Source: Cristatella mucedo
Lineage: Eukaryota; Bryozoa; Phylactolaemata; Cristatellidae
Direction of reading: 5' to 3'
NCBI GenBank assembly: GCA_009760855.2
Contig: WPIO01000001.1
Coordinates: forward strand, 15,673,001-15,737,000
Length of the DNA stretch: 64,000 bases
Shown here in pieces: positions 1 through 12,100 of this stretch. Both the position numbers and the translations under genes were made by a program. Under the pieces are notes generated by a model. That model searched no databases. It worked only from the letters and a program-made list of their open reading frames with translations, and was not told the DNA's origin. The first letter of the stretch is position 1, and each line of letters starts with the position of its first letter.

Positions 1-10
1 GATGCTCTAC

Positions 11-3000
11 CTGCTCAACGAGTTTACAGCTGAGTGGTGTATATGCACCACTAAAAACATAGGCCATGTCGGTCGGGATTCTCAAGTCCAATTCTGCAGC
101 ACTCTTGGGAATCTACAAAAAGGATGGCTAAAGAGAGTAAACAGGTGATACATTCGCCAGAACTTCCTCAAAATATAGCACAAAACCAGAAGCCACTGCA
201 CATGAGTGGAGGACTTCGACTCAAGTTAACAACATGCCAAGTCCAAACTATTGCAATGCATGTTGGGCACTGGCAAAGATGTTGGTGCCACAGATTCTCA
301 ATGAATTAAATTTTAAGTTTATTTTTAATTTTATTTTAATTAAATTTAGAATAAAATTAATACATTTGTACAGGGCGCTCAGAAAAGCGAATCTCTTTCT
401 AGGCACTGACCATAAGCTGTAAATGAAGCATGACTATATGGTTAGTGGTAATATGCACAGTGCAACACGTATAATATGATGGTAATTGGTAACATGCATA
501 GTATCACCATGCATATGTACACAAAGGTCAAATGACAAGGATCTAGAAAATGCCAGGAGTAACAAGAGGGTTTCTAGCTTCTTTTTAAACGTCGTCTGAG
601 GATGTTATGACTTCATTCACGGGTGGGTTCCAGGCTTTGGGAGCATATCAACTAGATACACGGTATCTACAAGATTTGAGGTTGGTTCGAGGCACACCTA
701 AACGACTCGAGTCGAAACAACAGCGGTATGATGGTATGATGCCTAGCCGATCAAAGAAAAGTGAGTGACAAAACCTTGAAGTCGAAATGCTGCTAGCTAG
801 AGAGCCAGTGCAGGTCGTCAAAACGTGGTGCGATGTGGCAACTACAACACTCACGACAGATAACCCGAGCTACACAGAGTTTTGCACCAACTGTGAGCAC
901 CTGATTGCGCAGGCCGGAAGACCTGTAAACCTGTAAGACCTATTTAGGACAGCATTTAGTGGGTCGTGCGATTCCTCCTTCATGTGCTTATGCATGCTGA
1001 CACTGTGCATGCTGCCACTATCCACACTTGCATGCTGACCCTGTGCATGTCACTCCTAACCATGTTATTCATGTTGTTTATCAAGCAGATATTACCCACC
1101 CTTCAATCGCGTTTCCCTGTGCAGCAAATGTAAAGCACCTAGAAAGAGATTGAGTTCTCTGAGGGCGCTTTATCAAGTGCATTATTATTATTATTAAGCA
1201 GTGAGTCACAGAGGTCAAGACAGGATGTCACAAATGCATCTAACAACTTAGATGTAGTATCCCGATTATGCAGTTACACATTTTTGCAATGTTAGCTAGC
1301 TGAAGGCAAACTTACTTGAGTATGGACCTGATGTGGTCGTCTATTGAAAGGTCAGTTTGGAATTGGACAGTTTTCGTGCAGATGCTACAGGAGATATGCA
1401 GACAGTGCCGATGTATGTGCTGAAGTTTCCCATTTCTGAGTCACGCTAGGTTTGCCCATAACTGGTAAGTTGGTTTGATCGCCATTCAATTTGAGAAAGT
1501 CTGCTGCCACCCATTTGCAAATGTCAGCAATACATGCTATAAGGAAGTTATGGGAGTTTGAAGAGCTGGAAGGCAGGGAGAGATCAAAGCATAGGTAGCT
1601 GCCATCTGCATTAAGATGAAAGCCTAGAGTGTGCTTGGCGATTACATCGGCAAGAGACATAATGAGTATAAATAGTGAAAAAAATTAGGCCAAGCACAGA
1701 TCCTTGGATACCACTCTACTTTAAAGGTTCTTTGGACGACTGTTGCTCATTGAAATCAATGCTTTGGAGTCTCCCACTGAGATTGGACTTAAACTATTGG
1801 AGTGCAGTGCCAGTGAAGCCCGGGATAGATGAGAGGCACCCGAAAAGAATTTTGTGATCAACAGAATCAAAATCTGCCGAAAGACCAAGCAAAACAACCC
1901 CAGAGAACTTATGTTTGCATTCCTGAGAAGGTCACTACACACCCTAAGCAATGCAGACTTCGTGATTATCTCTAAAACCAGACAGGAACTTACTTGCTAG
2001 GCTTGAAGCAAGAGTTTAGCTGGTCTGCCACTTCTGTTCGAAGTGTCTTTGATAGGACCGGAAGCAATGAACAGGACGGAAGTTGCTTAAATTCTCTTGA
2101 TCTGGTGTTGCTTTCTTAATTAGTGGCCTAACAATAGCCTTTTAGAAAGGTGCAGGAACAAGACCTAAGGCTAAGGACAAATCTTGTATGTTAGTTATGC
2201 AAGGAAGCATATCTATGTATCGTAGAAGTAGGACGTGGGAATAGGGCCTGGAGGGCTATTAGTCTTTTTTGACTAGGAGCTGAATTTCAGGATGAGGTTA
2301 CTAGTGGCAGGCTTGAATGCAGATATTGAGGTGCTGCAAGGAATTAAGAGAAGAGAGTCCTGAGGAAATGTTCCGATGGAGGGCAGTCCATTCGGGATGC
2401 TGTTACCTTAGGGCGGGACTCCAGAGAGTCCCTTGTCTTTCTTGCTTACAATGAAGCTAAGAAGCGGCCTGCTAGATCACCACAAGGATAACTAGGTAAG
2501 GAGCTAAGCTGGGAGTAGTTTAAGATGCTTAATGGTATACACCAATATCTGTGGAAACCTTAGTAATGGACTCGCTGATCTTGTCTATCCAACTAGCAAG
2601 GAAGCTAGAGAAGTAATCTGCTAGATCCCAACAAGGATCCCTAGGTAAGGAGCTAAGCTGGAAGCGGTTAAAGAAACGGTTTATTGTACACTTCAGTATT
2701 TTGGATTGTGCGCATATGATTCAACAAAGGATTCTGACCATGAGGTCCCAGGTCAAACCTTATTGCTGGCAGGATCTGTGGGCTTTTTGCTTGGCCCTAA
2801 GCCAGAGCGGGAGTTTGAAATGCCCTTGAGGAACTTTGGGGGGAGACGGTAGTCCAATGAGTGCTCCAATAATGCAGTCACTGGTTCAGGCATGAGCAGA
2901 AGGCCGTCTGTTGTGGAACTGAGTGATGAAAAAGATTGCATTTTCTGAGAGCTCTATATCAAACACATTATTACTATAATTATGAAAAACTTTGGATGGG

Positions 3001-3071
3001 GAGATAGCGACTTGCACCTTCTGTCTTATCGGTCACACACACACGCACGCACGCATGCATGCACGCACGCA

Positions 3072-3111
<40 letters not shown>

Positions 3112-6100
3112 GAGGTACGACTATATATAGGATATATATAGTCGTACCTCATTTATCACGGTTAATCGGTTCCAGACTCTGAGGTGATATGTGAATTCTG
3201 CTAAATACGATTCTTTATTTATAAATCGAATATTTTTGTAACTAGAGCATAGAAAGCCTGTTCACGACCCTCTAATTCGGTTTTTAACATTATTAAAGCC
3301 CTATGAACATGAAATAACACCCTTTCAGTCACCATTACACCCGTATTACCGAATATATTAGACAAAGTGAGGGATAATAAGACGTATTAGACGTTACAAA
3401 TATCATATTATTATTAGTGTACATAATTACACGTGTAGTTTTTACACACAGCCACTAACTTATGAAAATAGTTCAATTTGTTCGATGATGAAGAGGTTAC
3501 TGCACGGCAAAGATGAGCAAAGTTACTGCTCTCAATGAGGCTGTATACAGACTTTGAAGGATTTGTGGAGGTGCTCGAATACATAGACCAACAACCCATA
3601 CGTACAGTAACTTTAATTTTAATTGTGATGCAGGGGTGCGTAATTGACTCAGACAACCGAGCACGAGCTGTATCATTTTCACCATCTCGATTAACTTCCT
3701 TTTTAATAAAGATATTTGAAAAAACCGCGATAGAGTGAAGCTGCGAAAGTAGAAGCGCTAAGTGGCGAGGGACGACTGCGTATATGTATGTGTGTGCGCG
3801 GGCACGCACGCACGCACACACTAGACCTCACTGCCTATGGACTTCCTTTGCTGAGTCATGGTAGAATTACAAGTCTATTACCAGCTTTACATGGTAGGTG
3901 ATTGATGGTTTAGGAGGTTTTGGGTTCCCACTTTAGTGGCATCCTTTGCCTCCAGGTTCGGCCAGGTGGTTGTGGTGTTCACCCCAACCAAGATCAAGGT
4001 GAATGTATTTGATGACCAAGGTCGTGGGTTCGAGCCCCCTAGCATATGTAAAGCGACTGGATAGAGATTAGGTTCTCTTAGGGCACTATACAAATAAATT
4101 GTATTCATTTTTTATATTTGAGCCACTTCTCTGCTCGATAAAGTCAAAAAGTGAGTAAACCTTCATTTTTTATATTATCTGCCAATCGTGATCATACATT
4201 TTGATCAGTGACCTTAATCTAGTCATTACCGTCGAATTTCTACAACTACTTTAAGCTCCAATCAAGCGGTAAGATTCTTTGGTAGTATCAAAAACAAGTT
4301 TTCCAACATATTTGAACAGGCTATTGACTTTCTCATAAGAGACCATGTGCCTACATGCTTGCAAAGCATCTACACGGCCCACTGGGTCGTGCAGAAATAT
4401 ACAAGTCCAAGTTAATTCATTCTCCAGCCGAAATGAGCACATGGCACTTGGACCTGATTTGACTGCAGCTCTTGTATAGCGCAAAGACAGCTGTCAACAC
4501 CGTCAAAAGAGCAGCAGGATAGAAGTCAGGTAATTTACCAGATATAGCTCAAAATGCAGGGCAAGTATTATTTGTAACAGTATTAATTTTAACGGACCTA
4601 ATTTGCAATTGTGTCGACCTAGCTACCTAGCCAAGGCATCTAAGAATGATAAAATTACCACCACAACGATGTAGCACTGGTGGCTCAATCATAAGCATGA
4701 TCTGATGTAATAGACGAGCTCTTTGTTGCTTGGTCTCAGCAGTGAGCAATCTTTATCTTTAGTACTTCTAATTCCTTGGGGGTGGTATACCATTCTATTA
4801 ATCAGGCTGACTGTTTGGCCACATTTAATTGCATTGTTTACACAACTGCACACCCACACGGCAGGCAGCATGGGACAGCAACAGTGCTGCTGAGGTTTGA
4901 GCAGGAGAATGGGCTGATAGGTAAAATGCAGAATGCAACTAACCTTAGCTAACTCGGCCATTGGCACGATCTGCAGCCGTTTAGGTGACTTGCCAGCACA
5001 GCAGGACAGGAGCACTTACCAGGTTCAATTTCTTGCTGACACCTTGGAATGCACTTTTCTTAGGTATGGACAGTTTGCCGGCCACCCCGGCAGGTAGCTT
5101 ACGCACTGCAGCAGGAACCGACGACTGCTGGCTCTCAACCAGTAGCCCCAGTTGTCTCAAATTGTGAAACGTGAGCAGGTGCTGATAGCCGTAGCTCTGT
5201 AGGAGAGACTTGGCAAGGGCTTGCAGGACAGCACAGCAAAGCAGCACAGACAGGCAACGAATGCAGCCAAAAGATGATGCAAGATTAGTAGCTCAAATTT
5301 TGACCATATGGATACAAGCAGTAAGCCTGCTGCACAGAGGCAATTTCCGAAGCATGCAAAACTTTTGGAAAGCGACTAGAACTCCTATATCAAACCGACA
5401 AGCTCTTTTCGGAAGTTTCCCAAGGCTATTTGCCAAGTTTCTTAAATGTCAGCTAGCACTGAAATGTCAGCTTGTCTGTGGCAAATTGACTAAAGCTGGA
5501 AACATCATCAAACAACCCTTTAACATTACTCTTAAACATAATTGACACAGCCTAGCAATATAACTACACATGCTGGAACTTGGCCAATATAATGTTGAAT
5601 GCATGTACACAATATAAACAGAAGTCAAAACAGATTCGCTAGCCGGCCCGAAACAATAGGAAGAGAACCCGAACAAATATATACGCAAATCGCAGAATGC
5701 AGTCTAGTTGAAAATTAAACTTCTATTAAACAAGAATAACAGTGAGAATTTGCCAAAAAATAGGAATCACTCAACTTTGATAGCAATTAATCCGGAAAAA
5801 AGGAAGCGTAGCGCATAGAACATATGCATGACTATCAACAACGAGAAAGACGTAGACAGCAACGAGAAAAACAAACAATAGAGAACACCCATAGAGCCGA
5901 AACTGAAAGAGAGAGAGTGGCCCAACAACATCAAGAGATTAAAGAAGCCCGGGAATGTAATGCTTTTTTGAAGCTTACCAATTTTGCAACATCAAGATTT
6001 TATTACAGATAGATTTCGTAGTATTAAGAAAGAGCAGCAAATTTCTCATCAGTAGACAATCAGGCCAGCCTTCCAAAGTAAAATTTGAGTTCTGCATGAT

Positions 6101-9100
6101 TATCCATGGGCATCAATACCAAAACAGCATATCCATGTAGAATGTGCCTGCCTCCTAGATTGATCATCAGGAGAACCTGTCCAACATTTAGGGTTTGAGT
6201 AATGAATGCACACCATTCACATTCAAAAGAATCATGTTCACAGCAAAGTCAGGCTTAGTTGTTGAACACATTGAAACCTAAGATAGCGTAAGAGAATAAG
6301 CTAATATGAGAGATCACTCACTTCTTTTAGAATCGTCTCTTTTTAGGAAGAATGACCGACTTATTTGACGAATCCATTTATTTATCTAGTTAAACACCAA
6401 GTAGAGAGAGAACGAACGGGACTTTCACAGACGGGCAAACAGGCAGGAAAGCAAGCACGATGTCTTAGTCATCAGCCAGGCATACTCATAATCTTATGCT
6501 TGATTACCGAAGGGAAACATTAACAGAAGGCAGCAGCATTCTAAATCGCAGGGATGAGCAAACTTCATCTTATCTAGCCTTTTTTAATTTTTTACAATAA
6601 TCTAATGCTGCATTCCGAGGGTTGAATGCAGTCAATGAAATGTACATAAGATGAGGATTAATAAAGCATTTAGGAGTCAATAGAAGGGTGCAGTCGCTAG
6701 TTCAATCTCCTAATGTCACGTAGTGGCCACATTGAAATTATTCAAGGCTTTTGCTGATGCTCTTGCCACCACCAAACTACTTCAAGTAGCTCATAGAGCT
6801 CCACAATATATCCCGATATCCTTTTAGAGGTCGCATACTGTCTACACCACGAATCTCTAGAGGTGAAAGCACATACTCTGCTAATAGCTATTCTAGTTAT
6901 CTATCGGTATTGAAGAAATGGCAGCCTGAATATTCGTGAATGCCACAGGCCACTAAAGCAGCTCAGCTAAACTGAGATAAAAAAAAAAACTATAGCTCAC
7001 CTGTAGAAATTGAGACTTCAATGCCTCGTGAGTTGCTTTAGGGAGGCCGTCATTCACAGCAGAGGCCAGGCATAAGAGGCGCAGAGTGTTGACAAGATTG
7101 CTTCGCTTAAAAATGCATTCTTCAATATAGCTGTAATTTGTCTTGGTGTCGGTTCCTTCTAACAGGCCTAGCCGGGACAGACAAAACGGCAGTGCGTCAA
7201 GTGGCAAACTCTATACCAAGCAGGTATCAGAGCACAGAGGACTCTGCACTGACTCACTATGCTCAGTCTGCAGCTGATCTTCCAGATCACCACCGGCCGT
7301 TTTTTTGCTCATGATAACCTCACATGCACTAATATCTGCAACGGTAGAAGCACTGGCGATTAAACCACGTGACTGAGTCATAAGGCAATACTTCGGTAGC
7401 AGACGTATTCGCAACCAGTTTCTGTAATGACCAAGCATTTTTCACAGCACCATTTAAATAGCAGCACAAGACCCTTTGCAGCTATTACCCCATTCGCATT
7501 AGGTAGCAAAGAAAATGCACGATGCAGAACTCGAATCCACAGCTTGATTCATGAAGTGTGAGCACCTTATAGCTGGGCTAGGGCCTAAATTAAAGGTCGA
7601 CTGATTCAAAAGACTATTTAATATAGCAGCAAAATAGCCTTAGTGGCAGCTAGAATCCACTTGGAGCTTGCAATTACGAACTGCCTCTTGCATGACCTGA
7701 ACCCACGACCTGGATCATGAAGTGCAACAACTTTACCCTTTGACTAAGACCCAGAACAAGGGCTGGATGGGACTGTAAATGAGGCAGGGATGAGGTTGCT
7801 CCATTGCTCCGGCTAGATGGGGCACCTGCCTGCATATCGGCCAGATGCACCAACGCTGAAGGAAGAAAATACCTACGGCGACCCTCTGACAGAAGAGGCT
7901 TCTGCTTGCTGGTCGACCAGTTATTAACTGCAGAATGAAGCCACAAGTGGAATCTCAGTCGGATTAACTCCACAGCCAAGTCTGACTACTTTTAGTTACA
8001 CGGTACAAATATTTTGCACGGCACTAACTCGGGCATGCTTAGATTTCGATACTGCAGCCAAGTTAGTCGATACACGTGTGACATCCCATTTAGACTTAAA
8101 AAGCTCCTTCCTTGCAGGTCTTCCTACTATTGGACTCAAATGCTTACAGCTGGTGCAAAGCTCCAGAGCTAGGCTCTCTGTCGTGAACAATCACATTAAC
8201 GAATTTTCTCCCCATCTATATCAACTACCTATCTATCATGAAGCACAACGACAAAGGTAATTATCTTACTTCAGCTTACTGATATGAGCTATAAAATCCT
8301 CGGCTGTCCTGTATCACCTGCTCTTCTGATAATAGTCGTTTAGCTCGACAGCCCACTACAAATACATATGCTGCTGGGATGTATGCATTTAATATGAGGT
8401 CGCTCCACCGTGATTCTTAATGACCTCTCTTATCCGCGAAGGCTTTGAGGTGCCGAGCTCCAACCTTGACTTATCTATTGTAGCATTCTACAGAGCCTGA
8501 ATTTTACTAAAACAATCGGCTGCGCAAGTAGGCCCACCTCAATTGCCTGTCGATGCAGTCCAATAAATGCCCCGTGGGATTGAGATCCGGCGACTGACTG
8601 GGCCACTGCATCAGCATCAAACCGGACTCTTCAAAAGAGCTATTTACTGACCTAGCTGTGTGCTAAGGCTCACTATCTTGTTGCCAAATATACCAATCCC
8701 CAAGCAGAGTGCTTCCACTTGGCATCCAGACTTCCTTGACCATATCAAGGTGTTGTCCATGATAACTTCAATCTGATGCAGATCCCCAATATCTTTCACA
8801 GATAAGCAGCCCCAAATCATCATCAATTTCCCTCCGAATTGACGGTAGGTTGACGGCAGTCATCCCTGTAAGCCTCGTCCATAAAATTGACCTCCAGACG
8901 TCTTCTGTCGAGTGAGCATGGTCACAGGCCCACTGTAAGCGGTCTGCTTTATGACGGCCGGTGAGCACAGGCTTGCGTTTTTAAACTCTCCAGAAGATGC
9001 CACTATTAGCCAGCCTCCTAAGGACCGTATCTTTACTAATATCGATCCCAGTAGCGCCTTTATGTGATTTTGCAAGGTCTCGATGTGTATCGGTTCTGTT

Positions 9101-12100
9101 CCACAGTGCAACTAACTTGAATGATATGACCATGTGGTAGCGGTTGCAAGTGTTATCAGCTTGCGTAACATTGCTAAAATAAAATTCGGGCTTGCTTAGA
9201 TAGGGAGTCTACATCGAAACTGGTCCACGCATTTGTGACGACCGTTTCAACTTCTGTAACTCATTGCTTGCTTGTCTCTCAGTGTGGGAAATCAGGCGCT
9301 TACAGTTGTTGCAAAACTCTGCAGCTAGGCTCGTCTGTTGTGAGCGTCGCAGTTACTACATCCCACCACTTCTGGTCGACCTGCACTGGCTCCCAATCGG
9401 GCTGCGTATCGACATCAAGGTTCTGTCACTCACTTTTAGGTCCATTCATTCTCTGGCTCCAGCCTACCTATCAGAACTATTCCCCCACCAGGCTAAGAAT
9501 CGTACAACCTGCTTTCTGACTCAAATAGTTGAATAAAAATAACAATATTATAATTAAATATGTATAGCACCATCAGAGAACTTAATCTCGTTCTAGGCAC
9601 TTTAAATATGTTGCAAAGGAAGGATAGTCGAATGGTTAGTGTTAGCATGCTCAATGAGAACAAGCATAACATGGTTAGAGGTGACATGCACACGGTCAGC
9701 ATGCAAATATAGTTAGTGGGTATGCACAGTGTCAGCTAGCATAACCCCACAAAGGAAGAATAACATAGACACACTAAATGCTGTGATACATAGGTTTGTT
9801 TTTAGCTTTCTTCAAATGCTGAGAGGTCGGGAGATGTCGTAACGCCGGTCGGAAGTGAGTTCCAGGCTTTGGGAGCATACAACTAAAGGCAGTCTCCAAA
9901 GGATTCGAGGTTCCTACGAGGTGTAGCTAAACGATTAGATTAAGAAAAAGCAGGTGGTACGAGGCTTAGCCTGATGGGGGAGTAGGTCTGATAGGTAGGT
10001 TGGAGCCAAAAAATTGAATGGACTTAAAAGTGAGTGACAGAACCTTGAAGTCGATATGCTGCCCGATTGGGAGCCAGTGAAGGTCGGCGAGAAGTGGTGT
10101 GATGTGGCAACTGCGACGCTCACGACAGACAAGCCTAGCTGCAGAATTTTTCACCAGCTGTAACTGCCTGATTGCACAGGCCGGTAGACCAGCAAGCAGT
10201 GAGTAATAGAAGTCAAGACAGGATGTCACAATTGGATCAAGTTAGATGTAGTATCCCTGTCTACGCAAGGCGGAATTTTAGCTAAGTTATGCAGCTGAAA
10301 GTAGGCAGAGTTTAGCCATCCTCGAACGACCCTCGAAACAGTTGGAGACCGTGCCTTCAGTTTGTATACTTCCAAAGATTGGAACTCACTGCCGATGCAC
10401 GTCACGATGCCCCCTGACATGACGACATTTAAAAAGAAGCTTAAAACGCATCTGTTTATTACAGCATTTGGTGAGTCTTTGATTCACATGCATGCTTTCT
10501 AAGGTCCCCTTACTTGGACACCAAATACGATATATTTGAGGCAGGTCAGCTAAATGTGGCTCACGGTGACGTTCCTAGGATATTTTGCGCCCGTGGACGG
10601 ACAACAAAGACGGACGGACAACAAAGACAACAAAGCACCCCCAGTATTAGATGCCCATTTTTGCACCCCCTGATCCAGGTCCCCTGATCCAGCGTTTGAT
10701 GACGTATGCAGCAAAATGTATCCAACCGAAGTCAGATATCTTTCTTGCATAATTTTAAACACGCAGAGTTGAACTCGCATTTCAAATTTCACTCCGATAT
10801 GTGAAGTATCTGCCAAGTTATGGAATTTACAAGGCATCAACCAACCCTGGAAATAAAGCTGTAAAAAAGTCACAAGAATGCACCTCAGCAAGTGTCAAGC
10901 CTGTATCTCGATCTACCAAGGTTCGAAAAGTTGGGATACAAGTCGCACATGATGCAGAGATCGGTAATTTTATTTGTAGATTCGCTGCTTCCTATTTACA
11001 TCCGGGTTAGAGGTGGTTTGCATAACCATTTTTTCTTTCACGAAGAAGTCGTCAGAACTTCTGATCTTAATTCTAACATATTTGTCTTTCTAAAGGTACC
11101 CTAAACACATATTCGATTGTCTGACAAATTCTGTAAATATTTTGTTGGCATTCCCCGTTACAGACGGCTAATCTTCAGCCAAAAACAGTCTGGTTTTTAG
11201 TGATAAGCATTTGAGTAGGCCTACTACAGCTGCCCGAGAAAATGTAATAATAGTAATAATAATAATAGCTGATTAAACAGTCTCTTTTGTATAGCGACAG
11301 AAGAGCCTTTACGGCTAAAACCACCGCTTGCAGCAGCGATAAAGGATAGCCCACCGCAGGATTCGAACCCATGACCTCGGAAAACCAACCGCCTTACCTA
11401 GTGTGCCATCAAGGCTCCTAACTTGCCAGAATTCTGCTCATCAGCTTTGGTCTGTGATCTGGCAAGTCCTAATACTGAAAATTAAGGGGCGAGAGGATTT
11501 CTTGCACCTGAGTATAAGCCAGAGTGAGCTTGATAGGGTATTGTAAATAAAGGAAGCACGAAGTCAAACAAAGATCATGGCATCATGCCAGCTGCAGCTG
11601 CCGTCCAGATACTTTTGGAATTGAAAGAATGCTCTGCTCCTAGCGACTGTCAATTCACGAAATAGGCAGACACGAAAACATAATAAATCTCTGGCGAACC
11701 GGACCGGGTACAATCACTATCCTCTGATCACCAGCAGATAGAACTTAAATACTCTGAGGGCATCCGAAAAAGGGAAGGTCTGAATACCAAACAGAGGTTA
11801 AGTCACGACTAAATAGCTTGCTAATCATACCTGCTAGTGTCACACTGCTGTGCAGATTTGTGCTGTGCAATCAAGCAAAGGCTCGCTTACGTAAGGCCAG
11901 TGACCTGTGCAGCTGCTTCAAATCTTTAAGGTCGTTGGACACAAAGTCTTTCATTTCGCCCACTGATTTGATAGCATGTCTTTTCTACAAAGAATGACGT
12001 GTGCATGTCTTAGGACTACAAAATATACACTAATAACTTTAAACAAAAAGGGCACTTACATCATATCCACGCTGAAGTTCTTTAGCACGTGAACTGAGAT

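Noticed and set aside
4945-4989. Possible VPS33B exon encoding [15 protein letters not shown] directly after exon 12
   Set aside because: It would need a 30-bp intron and does not resemble VPS33B there. The true continuation ([20 protein letters not shown]) is at 112-11 in correct phase.
7168-7257. Extension of VPS33B exon 11 upstream to 7207 (reading [14 protein letters not shown])
   Set aside because: It does not join exon 10 in phase with a valid acceptor. Using AG|GCCTGTTAGAAGG at 7168 restores the conserved TEH-x-LLEG junction.
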